From assembly GCF_900176355.1 (NCBI RefSeq), contig NZ_FWXI01000012.1, forward strand, positions 1 to 64,000: 64,000 nt of DNA, given 5' to 3'. The notes beneath the pieces are model-generated. The model did not search any database and had not been told where the DNA came from. It worked only from the letters and a program-made list of their open reading frames with translations. Source of the DNA: Sporomusa malonica. Its GTDB lineage: Bacteria > Bacillota > Negativicutes > Sporomusales > Sporomusaceae. Below are positions 17,734 through 26,320 of this stretch, one piece after another (the first letter of the stretch is position 1; every line of letters starts with the position of its first letter). Both the position numbers and the translations under genes were made by a program.

Positions 17734-19260
17734 CTAACTGCTAGCTTGATCTGCTGCAACCTTTTTTCCATTATCAACTACACGTTCCAGTTCCTCGGCC
17801 AGCTTAGCCAATTCCTTACTAATCGTTTTTGTTTGTTGTATCATAGCAGTATTATCATTTGTCCCTTGCTTAATCTGCCTTAATGCCGTCAGTACCTGCT
17901 CGCCGGCTGTTTGCTGCTGTTGGATAGAAAGAACAATTTGGCGAACGGCATCTGTTGTCTGATCTGCTGCATTCTCTATGTCATAGATAATAGAAACAGT
18001 ACGCTCCGAATAAGACATCCCATCTTCAATCCCTTTGGTATTCTTTTCGGAAGCAACTACCTGCCGGCTCACTGCCGCAACAATTTCATTAATCTTGGTT
18101 TCGATCTCCTTTGTTGATTCCATAACACTATCTGCCAAACGCCTGATTTCCAAAGCAACTACCCCAAAACGTTTGCCAGCATCTCCGGCACTGGCTGCCT
18201 CTAGAGCGGCATTAAAGGCAATCAGCCGGGTCTGGTTAGCAATATTATTAATAAACTCCATAATTTTGTTAACTTCCTTCGACCGATGACCTAAAGCAAC
18301 AATCTCCTGAATATTAACTTGGTTATCACTATAGATTTCCTTCATTTTTTCCATCAATGCTTCAACCTCGGCAACTCCTTGCCGGGTTCTCTGCAAAGTC
18401 TGCGTAGCGCTATCGGCCACTCCCTGACTATGGTTGGTAATTAAAATACCCGAAGAGGAAAATTCCTCCATAGTTGCAGAAATCTCACTAACCGAGGATG
18501 ACAGCTCAATAGAAAAACTTGCCTGGTTTGTTACTGTTTCATCCATTTTTGCCGCATAAGTATTTACTTTTGTAATGGCTCCAGCCAATGGCTGGGTTAT
18601 GTAGCGGTTAATAAAGAACCCTGCTACAGCAATAATAAGTACAAGGGCAAAGGCTGATATCAGCAGATATCTTTCAACCGTATGCCATATCTCTTGTTGA
18701 ATATAGTTTTCCTCTTTATGGACAGCGGTCTCCACGTCATCAAGGTATACGCCTGTCACCACGATCCAATTCCACTTGCCAACGGTTTTACCATAGGATA
18801 ATTTGGACTCGGTTTTTGTGGAACCTGGTTTCATCCAAACATATTGTACTGTACCTTCGCCCTTCTCTTTGCATTGTTCAAGAAGTTTCAGTAAAAAAGC
18901 ATTATTCTCTGCATCTTTTATGCTTGATAGAGCTTGTCCCTCTAAAGCTCGATCAATATGAACCGCCATACTGCCATTCGTATTAATGACCAAAAAGTAA
19001 CCATCACTGCCATAGCGGGTATTACGCACAAATTGTTTTGCCTCTTCCTCTGACATTAAGGAAGCAGTGCTGGAGATCGATTCAACAAGATTTTTCATGT
19101 TATCTGTTTTTTGTTTATAAAGCATATCCTGGTATTCGTGCAAACGGACTTCCCCCCGCTGAAGCGTACCCGAAACAGAAACATAGGATAATACTGCCAC
19201 TAAGCAACACATAAAAAGAGCCATAAGTCCGATTATCTTTACCTTAAGACTACTGTTCAT
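17734..19260 (-). CDS. Methyl-accepting chemotaxis protein with sCache domain
   Basis: A 508-residue receptor. TM1 (about 7-29) is followed by an extracellular single-Cache-2 domain with YGSDGYFLVINTNGSMAVH and GKWNWIVVTGVYLDDV. TM2 (about 193-215), a HAMP-like linker and a cytoplasmic signalling domain follow. The hairpin tip reads NQTRLIAFNAALEAASAGDAGKRFGVVALEIRRLADSV, differing from flagellar receptors (QTNLLALNAAIEAARAGE) and resembling receptors of the Wsp/alternative-function class. Cache_2 domains usually bind small organic ligands. It is the only receptor in the operon, so it is the presumed input of the c-di-GMP pathway. Confidence 0.95.
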   Translation of the reverse strand: MNSSLKVKIIGLMALFMCCLVAVLSYVSVSGTLQRGEVRLHEYQDMLYKQKTDNMKNLVESISSTASLMSEEEAKQFVRNTRYGSDGYFLVINTNGSMAVHIDRALEGQALSSIKDAENNAFLLKLLEQCKEKGEGTVQYVWMKPGSTKTESKLSYGKTVGKWNWIVVTGVYLDDVETAVHKEENYIQQEIWHTVERYLLISAFALVLIIAVAGFFINRYITQPLAGAITKVNTYAAKMDETVTNQASFSIELSSSVSEISATMEEFSSSGILITNHSQGVADSATQTLQRTRQGVAEVEALMEKMKEIYSDNQVNIQEIVALGHRSKEVNKIMEFINNIANQTRLIAFNAALEAASAGDAGKRFGVVALEIRRLADSVMESTKEIETKINEIVAAVSRQVVASEKNTKGIEDGMSYSERTVSIIYDIENAADQTTDAVRQIVLSIQQQQTAGEQVLTALRQIKQGTNDNTAMIQQTKTISKELAKLAEELERVVDNGKKVAADQASS

Positions 19261-19336
19261 TTTACCCTCCCCTTATATGACTGTACCTCATATCTGATTA
19301 TTACTACTACTTGCAAGTCGATAAAGAGAGACTTAG

Positions 19337-19438
19337 CTTCAGGTGGGGTTTTTAACCCCATCTGAAGTTTAGTCGACCTTATCCAGGGACTTAGCCGCTC
19401 TTAACTCCCGCCTATAGAGGACGGGAGTCTTAGAGCGG
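19337..19438. repeat. Two long hairpins between cheW and the MCP gene
   Basis: Hairpin A has 14-base arms CTTCAGGTGGGGTT (19337-19350) and AACCCCATCTGAAG (19354-19367). Hairpin B has 16-17-base arms (19395-19410 and 19422-19438) and overlaps the stop codon of the small cheW at 19430-19432. Neither has a clear U-run on the minus strand. They may act as partial terminators or processing sites that set different levels for cheW and MCP mRNA, or may be a repetitive extragenic element. Confidence 0.6.
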
Positions 19439-19825
19439 GTTAGTCATCGGATTAAACAGTTGATTTTTATAAAAGTCAATCAGTATTATTACACCGCGCT
19501 CCTGCGGCAAAAGTCCCCATACGCCTTTATTTCCCGCCCATTTAGTCAGAATATCAGGCAGTCTGCGAATATCGTGTACCGAGAATATTGCTACCTCGTC
19601 AGGCTCATTAATCAGGATAGGCGTCCCTGTTTTTTGTTTAATAATTAGCATTTTTGAATAATTGCAGTCTGCTGAAGAACCTATAGCCATCAATTGTTCA
19701 AAACCTACAGCATTCCCGGCAACATCAAAATTCATTAAATAAGCAATTTGGTCAATATCAATACCATAGCGAGTGTCCCCTATCGAAAAAACCAATAGTT
19801 GGAGTTCATTCTGTTCCACATTCAT
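19430..19825 (-). CDS. Short CheW-like coupling protein
   Basis: A 131-residue CheW-fold protein: an N-terminal LQLLVFSIGDTRYGIDIDQIAYLMN matches the start of CheW domains and VWGLLPQERGVIILIDFYKNQLFN the end. It is shorter than typical CheW (about 150-170) and lacks the clear VRG-type segment, so it is divergent. It follows the full-length CheW gene by 7 bases. Wsp systems carry two CheW-type couplers (WspB and WspD); this gene and the next probably fill those roles. Confidence 0.8.
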   Translation of the reverse strand: MNVEQNELQLLVFSIGDTRYGIDIDQIAYLMNFDVAGNAVGFEQLMAIGSSADCNYSKMLIIKQKTGTPILINEPDEVAIFSVHDIRRLPDILTKWAGNKGVWGLLPQERGVIILIDFYKNQLFNPMTNPL

Positions 19826-19832
19826 AACCTCG

Positions 19833-20351
19833 TTAGGAATTTACCTTTTCTATAATCCAGACAACATCCAACACTGTTACCATTTTATTTTCATATTCAA
19901 ACTGACTTGATGCAAAACGCCTGAAACGTTCGTCCATGGTTGGCAGCAGCTGCACATTTGCAGATACCGGTACATCCACAACATCCACAATATTATCCAC
20001 CAAAATTCCGTTTCGTCCGTCCCCTTCCCGTACCATTACAAAAAAACCACCTGTTACCCCTCTCCCGGTTTCACTAATACTAAGTACCTGCTTTAAATCA
20101 AGCACCGCCGCCACATCACCCCGTACATTAATCACCCCTGGGATTAACGCAGTTGCACCGGGAATCCAGGTTATCCCCGTAAAAGGCAGAATTTCACGAG
20201 CTTGACTGCCATGGAAAGCAAATAAATACTTCCCCAGTTGAAAAACCAAAAAATTAATCATTTTTTCATCTATTTCAACTATCTTCTCTGCCTGGCTACG
20301 GCTGCCAATCTGACTAAGAATAGTGTCACTTCTTAATGATCCCTCCACCAC
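19833..20351 (-). CDS. cheW: CheW coupling protein
   Basis: A 172-residue CheW: FLVFQLGKYLFAFHGSQAREIL, then ITWIPGATALIPGVINVRGDVAAVLDLKQVL (the conserved P--I-GV-N-RG---P--D segment) and VDNIVDVVDVPVSANVQLLP. CheW links the MCP to CheA. It is first in the operon. A GTG start (20351, or GTG 20348) follows GGGAGGTG at about 11 bases. Upstream lies a short palindrome ATAGCATGATGCTAT (20396-20410) overlapping a TATATT -10-like sequence, a possible operator. Confidence 0.92.
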   Translation of the reverse strand: MVEGSLRSDTILSQIGSRSQAEKIVEIDEKMINFLVFQLGKYLFAFHGSQAREILPFTGITWIPGATALIPGVINVRGDVAAVLDLKQVLSISETGRGVTGGFFVMVREGDGRNGILVDNIVDVVDVPVSANVQLLPTMDERFRRFASSQFEYENKMVTVLDVVWIIEKVNS

Positions 20352-20499
20352 CTTTTGCTTACACCTCCCTCATTTATGCCATATTTCTCTATAATATAGC
20401 ATGATGCTATTCTATTTTACTAGGTTTTTTCTTGATAATAACCAGAGTTTAACAGATCAATAGTGTTGAAAAGAAGTTAGCGTATACTGCAAGCCGGCA

Positions 20500-20546
20500 A
20501 TGGAAGAAGACCAAAAGACAACTTAAATCTTTTGGTCTTCTTCCAT
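20500..20546. repeat. Perfect 18-bp inverted repeat
   Basis: ATGGAAGAAGACCAAAAG (20500-20517) is repeated as its exact reverse complement at 20529-20546 with an 11-base loop. It lies 48 bases downstream of the 7TM-GGDEF stop codon. No U-run follows on the minus strand, so it is either a U-less terminator/stabiliser or a small palindromic element. Confidence 0.75.
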
Positions 20547-20594
20547 AAAGTTGTAACATTCGACAAATCTCATAACTCATATTTCGAATGCCGG

Positions 20595-22328
20595 TTATAA
20601 ACATGCAACCTGGTTTCTTCCGGCTGCCTTAGCTTTATACAGCGCTTCATCAGCACGCTGAAATAGCTTCTCAGCATTGTCATCACAGGTTAACTCTGCT
20701 AAACCGACACTGGCTGTCACTGTTACCGTCACATTAGGATCAAGCGTAAACTCTTCAGTCTGGATCTTTTCCCGAATACCATCTGCAATCCGTATGGCGT
20801 CATCACAATTGGTATTAGGCAGCAAGACAACAAACTCTTCACCGCCATACCGAAAAGCTGGCTGCGATTTTTCCAGTTCATTCAGCAGAACGTTACCAAG
20901 CCGAATCAGCACTTGATCGCCTTGCCAATGACCGTAACTATCGTTATACGTTTTGAAGTGATCAATGTCAATCACCATGAGTGTCAATAGCCTGCCATCC
21001 TGCAGTGCTGTATCTACTTCCCGTCCCAGTAGCTCTGTTAAGTACCGTTTATTATACAAGCCGGTCAGTTCATCAGTAAGGCTTAAATCCCGGTAATACT
21101 GCATGTTCTTCGTCAAGGCAGCTTCTTTTAACCGTAAAGTTTTAAATCTGTCCGATAAAGCAAAGGAAAGCAATATTGATTCACAAGCTGTTGCAACCAA
21201 TAGATAATTGACAGCAGAAAATGTATCTGGTATATACGCTGCCAGCACCCATACTACAATTCCTATTGAGAGCACGCCCCAGGCAAGCAGATAAAAACGG
21301 GCTGGCCGAAAACCCTGACGCAAACGAAAAACAGCCAGCACCATGATCACAAGTGGTCCTGCCAAACCCAAACCGTGTGCAATTTGGTTAGCCCAAATAT
21401 TATAGCCGCAAACACCTAAGATACCCTGCAGTAGGGCTGTTACCAAAAGTGCTGCCCTAATCTTATTCCAAAGGGTATTTTCACTGCGAACTTGCAGAAA
21501 ATGATGAGTAAAGTAAATCGACGAGATAAATGCAGCAGCTAACCATACCCAAAAAATGGCATTATACAGTTCATAGGAAATGTCCAACCACAGCCTTAGA
21601 TAGCCATGCACCTGAAACTGATACAGCAACATGAAGCCAATATATAAAACATAAAACAAGTAGGCTTTATCTCGCAAAACAAAAAATATAAAAAGATTAA
21701 AAAAAAGCATAGCTAGGAGAATCCCATAGAAAATACCAAAACCGATATTTTTCAAAAAAGCCTCTGTGATAAATGAATTCTCCCGCCATAGTACAACAGG
21801 CAGCCGCAAAGCCGAACTACTTTCAAGCCGAAGATACAAAAACTGATCTTGCCGGTATTGATCGGGAATAGAAAATACCCAGGTGTTATCCAGAACGTCT
21901 CTGCTCGCTGCCGGTCTACTTACGCCTACTGCTCTTGTAAGATAATGTAAACCCGAAGCCGCATTCTGGTCAGCAATGGGTATAAATAGGTCGATCTTGT
22001 CAATATTCGGATTTTTGAACTGTAGCAATTGACTGGCAGTCATCGTTTGGGGATCATTGGGCGGCAGCTGAAAGCGTATCCAGTACACAGACTTGGTAAT
22101 ACCTAGAGAAATTACTTCATGGGGATATTGCTTAAATTGATTAGTAAAGCCAGGTGATCTTATGGTATCAATACTATATTGGCCACCTGCATCTTCCATC
22201 AATTCAAAATCAGTTATAGGGTAAATGTTATGTTTAGACTTTTCCCCTGCAGATACGGTATTAAATAACCCATTAGAAATAATTGACACCAACGTCACTA
22301 AAACTATCAAGAAAACTTGCGTTATCAT
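20595..22328 (-). CDS. 7TM-DISM diguanylate cyclase
   Basis: The 577-residue protein starts with a signal peptide (residues 1-27). It has an extracytoplasmic 7TMR-DISM-type sensing domain with YSIDTIRSPGFTNQF and VYWIRFQLPPND, then seven hydrophobic spans (about 185-395) and a cytoplasmic GGDEF domain with LTDELTGLYNKRYL, IDIDHFKTYND and GGEEF. The DxLT and GGEEF motifs are intact, so cyclase activity is expected. The five residues before GGEEF follow no RxxD, so product inhibition at an I-site is not predicted, unlike the Hpt-REC-REC-GGDEF protein. The family senses periplasmic carbohydrates or other ligands. It is transcribed towards the chemosensory operon. Confidence 0.93.
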   Translation of the reverse strand: MITQVFLIVLVTLVSIISNGLFNTVSAGEKSKHNIYPITDFELMEDAGGQYSIDTIRSPGFTNQFKQYPHEVISLGITKSVYWIRFQLPPNDPQTMTASQLLQFKNPNIDKIDLFIPIADQNAASGLHYLTRAVGVSRPAASRDVLDNTWVFSIPDQYRQDQFLYLRLESSSALRLPVVLWRENSFITEAFLKNIGFGIFYGILLAMLFFNLFIFFVLRDKAYLFYVLYIGFMLLYQFQVHGYLRLWLDISYELYNAIFWVWLAAAFISSIYFTHHFLQVRSENTLWNKIRAALLVTALLQGILGVCGYNIWANQIAHGLGLAGPLVIMVLAVFRLRQGFRPARFYLLAWGVLSIGIVVWVLAAYIPDTFSAVNYLLVATACESILLSFALSDRFKTLRLKEAALTKNMQYYRDLSLTDELTGLYNKRYLTELLGREVDTALQDGRLLTLMVIDIDHFKTYNDSYGHWQGDQVLIRLGNVLLNELEKSQPAFRYGGEEFVVLLPNTNCDDAIRIADGIREKIQTEEFTLDPNVTVTVTASVGLAELTCDDNAEKLFQRADEALYKAKAAGRNQVACL

Positions 22329-22440
22329 TTACATTATCGCCAACCCGATTTCATCATTTACTAATAACTATTATTTACATAGTATTTTTATTAACGTTCG
22401 ATATGGACGCGTGTATTCCCTTTCATTTGAATGCAAAATA

Positions 22441-22472
22441 GCACCCATGCCTGTACAAACAGTCATGGGCGC
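22441..22472 (-). terminator. Terminator after ddl
   Basis: GCACCCATG (22441-22449) pairs with CATGGGCGC (22464-22472), one G-U. On the minus strand the stem is followed by TATTTTGC. It lies 16 bases beyond the ddl stop. Confidence 0.65.
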
Positions 22473-22487
22473 CAACAAAGAACCCGT

Positions 22488-23585
22488 TTAGACGTAAGAT
22501 GTTTTTAATTGCTGCTCTCTAGCATGCCGCTCAAGTGCTAACTGGATGAGTTTATCAATTAACTCAGGATAACTGATGCCGCTGATTTCCCACAGCTTTG
22601 GATACATACTAATTTTCGTAAAACCTGGAATGGTATTAATTTCATTAATAATTGCTTTATTATCTTTCGTCAGGAAAAAATCTACTCTGGCCATTCCTTC
22701 GCAGCAAAGTACCTTAAATGCCTTGATCGCTAGCTCCTGAATCGCTTTTTCTACCTCACTAGGGATTTTTGCTGGAATAGACAAAACAGCCCCATTCTCA
22801 TCTATGTACTTTGCTTCATAAGAGTAAAATTCTTGCTGGGCGATAATCTCTCCAATCCTGGAGGCAATTGGCATCTCGTTACCTAAAACAGCACACTCCA
22901 CTTCCCGGCCTGCAATAAACTCCTCAATTAGCACCTTGGTATCAAATCTAAATGCCTCTTCAACAGCGTTGATAAACTGTTGCTCAGTTTTCACCTTACT
23001 GACACCGACGGAAGACCCCGCGTTTGCTGGCTTGACAAAGAGCGGCAAGCCTAGATACTGTGAAATTTCGTCAAAGTTTAACTGAGCCTGATTCCACTTA
23101 TACACAACCAAAAATTTAGCAATAGGAATACCCGCATCCCGCAAGAGACGTTTAGTTACATCTTTGTCCATACCAACCGCAGATCCCAAAACCCCTGCCC
23201 CGACAAAGGGGACATTTGCTAATTTCAGCAGCCCCTGAACCGTACCATCCTCACCATATGGGCCGTGCAGAATCGGAAAAACAACATCAATATTGCCGCT
23301 TATCCGGCTATCGGCAATATGTAAAAGTTTTTGACTTTCCTTCCCAGGCACTAATACTACATCTTTTCCCGTTTTACTTAGCGCAATAGTTTTCGGATCA
23401 TTACTATTGAGCAGAAATTGCGAGCTGTCATTTAAGTACCACTGCCCGGTTTTGTCTATGCCAATTAAGGTTACATCATACTTTTCTTTATCGATCGCAT
23501 CAATAACGTTTTTTGCCGACTGTAAGGAAACTTCATGCTCAGCCGACTTACCTCCGAATAAAATCCCGACGTTAACCTTCTTCAA
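22488..23585 (-). CDS. ddl: D-alanine--D-alanine ligase
   Basis: This ligase makes the D-Ala-D-Ala dipeptide for peptidoglycan precursors. The ATP-grasp protein shows VGILFGGKSAEHEVSLQSAKNV at the N-terminus, ILHGPYGEDGTVQGLL, VGAGVLGSAVGMDKDVTKRLL, LPLFVKPANAGSSVGVSKV (ATP loop), and GMARVDFFL plus INEINTIPGFTKISMYPKLW near the C-terminus. The start is TTG 23585 (MKKVNVGIL), because GGGAG lies 8 bases upstream and the family begins there. An in-frame ATG at 23600 has only a weak site. About 365 residues is normal. Confidence 0.95.
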   Translation of the reverse strand: MKKVNVGILFGGKSAEHEVSLQSAKNVIDAIDKEKYDVTLIGIDKTGQWYLNDSSQFLLNSNDPKTIALSKTGKDVVLVPGKESQKLLHIADSRISGNIDVVFPILHGPYGEDGTVQGLLKLANVPFVGAGVLGSAVGMDKDVTKRLLRDAGIPIAKFLVVYKWNQAQLNFDEISQYLGLPLFVKPANAGSSVGVSKVKTEQQFINAVEEAFRFDTKVLIEEFIAGREVECAVLGNEMPIASRIGEIIAQQEFYSYEAKYIDENGAVLSIPAKIPSEVEKAIQELAIKAFKVLCCEGMARVDFFLTKDNKAIINEINTIPGFTKISMYPKLWEISGISYPELIDKLIQLALERHAREQQLKTSYV

Positions 23586-23714
23586 AAGACCATCTCCCAT
23601 TACCCTTATTACCTTAATTTATTTCATCTTTCGAAAGATTATCCCTGCTAGTATTTTAAACAGGATAAACTTATCTGAGAAAAAAATGGTGTCAGGTCAC
23701 TGGGATGGAAGTCT

Positions 23715-24521
23715 TTATTGATTCGCACCTATGGCTTTAAATCCGTACTTTACAAATACCTTCATTCCCTCAGGGCCAGCGAGATAGGTCAGAAACTCAT
23801 CTGCAGCTTGAGGTTTTTTGGCATTGCTTAATACTGCAGCCGGAAAAACAATCGGCTCATTCGAACCTGCCGGTGCTCTGGCAACAACAACCACCTTATC
23901 GCTAGTCGCCGCCACGGTGGAAAACACAATCCCTCCGTCGACATTACCAGTCTCAACATGAGTTAAGATGGTGCGAACATCTTTGGCAAGTACGGCCCTG
24001 TCTTTTACAACATCCCAAATCCCAATTTTTTTTAGAACCTCCATACCGTATTGGCCGGCAGGTACCGTTTCCGGAGCACCCAGTCCGAAACTCTTTACCT
24101 TTTCAATATCTTGAAAACTCTTGAGCGATAATTGCGCATTTTTGGCTGTAATAAGCACTAATTCATTACCGACCAAAGGCCGGCGGGTATTGGACATTAG
24201 CAACCCTTTTGCCTGTAGGTCGTTTAATTGCTTATTAGCTGCCGCAATAAATAGATCTGCAGGTGCGCCCTGCTCAATCTGAGTTGCGAGAATCCCGGAA
24301 GCTGCCAAATTATAGATAATTTTGATATTAGGATTTTTTCCCTCATAGTCTTTCTGAATATCCAGCAAAGCTTCTTTCAAACCCAGTGCAGCCGAGACAT
24401 TCAACTCAACCGGTGTCTGCTGGGCAGCCTGAGAGGAAACCTCCTTGTTCCCGCCGCAACCAGTGAGTACGATAACTGCAATCAACATGAATAATAAAAC
24501 CGTAATTAGTTTTGTCTTCAC
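23715..24521 (-). CDS. modA: Molybdate-binding lipoprotein ModA
   Basis: A 268-residue extracellular solute-binding protein. The signal peptide ends in the lipobox LTGC (Cys near 22), so it should be lipid-anchored. Matches to ModA include LNVSAALGLKEALLDIQKDYE, IIYNLAASGILATQIEQGAPADLFIAA, VPAGQYGMEVLKKIGIW and DGGIVFSTVA, which contribute to the oxyanion site. It delivers molybdate or tungstate to a ModBC transporter, but no modB or modC is next to it. The start is GTG with AGGAGG about 12 bases upstream. It lies 18 bases after modD, so the two form an operon. Confidence 0.93.
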   Translation of the reverse strand: MKTKLITVLLFMLIAVIVLTGCGGNKEVSSQAAQQTPVELNVSAALGLKEALLDIQKDYEGKNPNIKIIYNLAASGILATQIEQGAPADLFIAAANKQLNDLQAKGLLMSNTRRPLVGNELVLITAKNAQLSLKSFQDIEKVKSFGLGAPETVPAGQYGMEVLKKIGIWDVVKDRAVLAKDVRTILTHVETGNVDGGIVFSTVAATSDKVVVVARAPAGSNEPIVFPAAVLSNAKKPQAADEFLTYLAGPEGMKVFVKYGFKAIGANQ

Positions 24522-24539
24522 TTTGGTACTTAACCTCCT

Positions 24540-25367
24540 CTAGACTTTTTCTATCCGACAGGTAATATCAAGCGGCGCAGCGTACAAGACCGAACTAAGC
24601 ACAATAATGTCTACGTGACTGGCATAATCTTTTACCGTTTCTAACGTAACGCCTCCTGCCACCCCGAGTTTCAGCCGGGGATTGATCTCCCGCAGCTTAC
24701 CTGTAACGTCACGAAGAACCTCAGGTTCAAAGTGGTCAAGCAACATAACATCTACAGCTCTAGCATATCGGTACGCTTCTTCTTCGCTGCTAGGCTCAAG
24801 TTCAATTTTGTGCTGCAAAGAATAGAGATTCTGTGGCAATTCACCCAGTATCCGTAGATGATTCTGTGTTATCAGGATTGTATCACTCAGCGAGTTGCGA
24901 TGATATAACGCCCCGCCATCTAACACGGCCTCCATTTCATCAATACGCATTCCCAGATGAGCCTTGCGCGTAGCAACTACAATCTGAATATCAGAATTTA
25001 CCGTTTTAGCGGCCTCTACCAGCCTACTTGTCCGAGTCGCAATTGCGCACAGCACAGTAAGATAAGTCTGGCAAATCCGCCACAATTTAAACAATGTCGT
25101 AAGCTCTCCCACAGCTTCAATAATTACACCACCTGGTAAAACTTTTTGGCCGGGAAGCTGATATTCACCAACCTGAAGCATTTTTGATTCGAAGAATTTT
25201 TTTAGGCGTGGCGTACCGGAAACAACAGCCTCAACACGGCTTATAAAGCGAAATCTGCCCTGACCGGAAAACTCTAGCATTTCGGTTGTAATATCCCCAT
25301 AGGGGCAATCCTCCTGCAACCCGACTTCCAAACAATCAATCAATAGCGGCCCCAGTCCTATTAACAC
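24540..25367 (-). CDS. modD: ModD, nicotinate phosphoribosyltransferase-like protein
   Basis: A 275-residue member of the quinolinate/nicotinate phosphoribosyltransferase fold, of the branch called ModD. An N-terminal EDCPYGDITTEML is followed by VVATRKAHLGMR, LDGGALYHRNSLSDTILITQNHL and a barrel C-terminus with LGVAGGVTLETVKDYASHVDIIVLSS. ModD genes accompany molybdate transport genes, and here modA follows directly, which supports the name; its reaction is not settled to my knowledge. GGGGGGAG lies five bases before GTG 25367, so I use that start rather than GTG 25385. Confidence 0.85.
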   Translation of the reverse strand: MLIGLGPLLIDCLEVGLQEDCPYGDITTEMLEFSGQGRFRFISRVEAVVSGTPRLKKFFESKMLQVGEYQLPGQKVLPGGVIIEAVGELTTLFKLWRICQTYLTVLCAIATRTSRLVEAAKTVNSDIQIVVATRKAHLGMRIDEMEAVLDGGALYHRNSLSDTILITQNHLRILGELPQNLYSLQHKIELEPSSEEEAYRYARAVDVMLLDHFEPEVLRDVTGKLREINPRLKLGVAGGVTLETVKDYASHVDIIVLSSVLYAAPLDITCRIEKV

Positions 25368-25510
25368 AATAACTCCCCCCGTCACATTCTAATCAGATAT
25401 AAAAAATCAGCTAACGTAATTAAAATTAAACTACATTTAGCTGACACAACTTTGTATCGATTACTAATAAATCATGCATCTTTCATTAAAATCATTTATT
25501 TAGTCTATAA

Positions 25511-25550
25511 ATATAAACAAACATAAACTAACATAAACAAATATAAATTA
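25511..25550. repeat. Four A/T-rich 10-bp direct repeats upstream of modD
   Basis: Four successive decamers fit AYATAAACWA (ATATAAACAA, ACATAAACTA, ACATAAACAA, ATATAAATTA) with exactly 10-base period, one DNA turn. They lie about 145 bases upstream of the modD start and may be a cooperative regulator site or an UP-like/bent DNA element. Confidence 0.65.
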
Positions 25551-25671
25551 TCACAATTTATTATACAGTTAGTTTTAGCTACATTACAACAGTTTTTTTT
25601 AATTTTCCTGCCCTGCTTGGGCATTCCCCTAGAAAAGTTCGCAATATTCGGGCCTCTTTTCTTATATAAAT

Positions 25672-25691
25672 AGCCGCCCCAAGGGGCGGCT
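25672..25691. terminator. Strong GC hairpin between modD promoter region and a membrane gene
   Basis: AGCCGCCCC (25672-25680) and GGGGCGGCT (25683-25691) form a perfect 9-base stem with a 2-base loop, more realistically a 4-base loop with 8 pairs. The minus-strand tail ATTTATATAAG is a weak U-run. It lies 91 bases beyond the stop of the 25782-26141 gene and probably terminates it. Confidence 0.6.
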
Positions 25692-25781
25692 TAAGAATTG
25701 CTATTAATAAATAGATTGGTTTTGGCGCTCAATAGGCTCACATAGCAACTCTGGAGTTGGTTCACTTCGTCATTATGCAAG

Positions 25782-26141
25782 CTACTTTGAAAATACCGAC
25801 TTGACGACCTCGCCAGCAATCCTGGCATAGAGAGCGAAGGTCTCGAAACTTTCCCGCAAATCCTCTACCGTATCGGTAATTTCACTTGGAATTGCGCGAA
25901 CTGCGCTAGCAGTCTGAACAGTTGCTTCCTTTAAACTCACGGTAAGTTCATTGACATTGGTGAGCGTTTCCTGGAATAGAGAAACGGTTGCTCGTATGTC
26001 ACCTTGGTGAGCAGTCAAAATTCCTTGAACCAGGCTAAGGACACCTAACGCTCGCCGTAAAACTGCAATTAGATATCCAGCAATGATAACAGCCAACACA
26101 AATAGGATAAAATAGGCCAGATCGTATAGTGAGATATACAC
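25782..26141 (-). CDS. Small membrane protein with coiled-coil region (DUF948-like)
   Basis: A 119-residue protein with one N-terminal transmembrane segment (about 3-28). It is followed by an amphipathic helix-rich region with regularly spaced Val, Leu and Ala (VSLFQETLTNVNELTVSLKEA) suited to coiled-coil formation. This layout resembles DUF948-type proteins, which are often found beside YtxH proteins as here. GAGGGG lies six bases before GTG 26141, so I prefer that to GTG 26162. A 179-base gap with a GC-rich hairpin (26177-26198) separates it from the YtxH gene on the same strand. Function unknown. Confidence 0.7.
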   Translation of the reverse strand: MYISLYDLAYFILFVLAVIIAGYLIAVLRRALGVLSLVQGILTAHQGDIRATVSLFQETLTNVNELTVSLKEATVQTASAVRAIPSEITDTVEDLRESFETFALYARIAGEVVKSVFSK

Positions 26142-26320
26142 ATTAATCCCCTCTTTCGGCACAATTAATCAACAACGGCCGGGCATTCCTGCCCGACCGC
26201 CGCCCACTCCTTCCTGTGATAAAGTAAACACGGCTTGCGCCGAGCCTTTGGCGATAGCGGAAGCCGATGTTGTCCTTATCCAGACGGAAAGTTATACTTT
26301 CTTACAGGAGAACATTATGG

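Noticed and set aside
25511..25550. Short regular repeats considered as a CRISPR array
   Set aside because: Units are 10 bases, contiguous and without spacers; no cas gene is in the window.
26142..26320. Possible riboswitch in the gap between the YtxH and coiled-coil protein genes
   Set aside because: A GC-rich hairpin (26177-26198) and a GCGCCGAGCC/TTGGCG stretch are present, but no conserved core of any riboswitch class I know could be matched.
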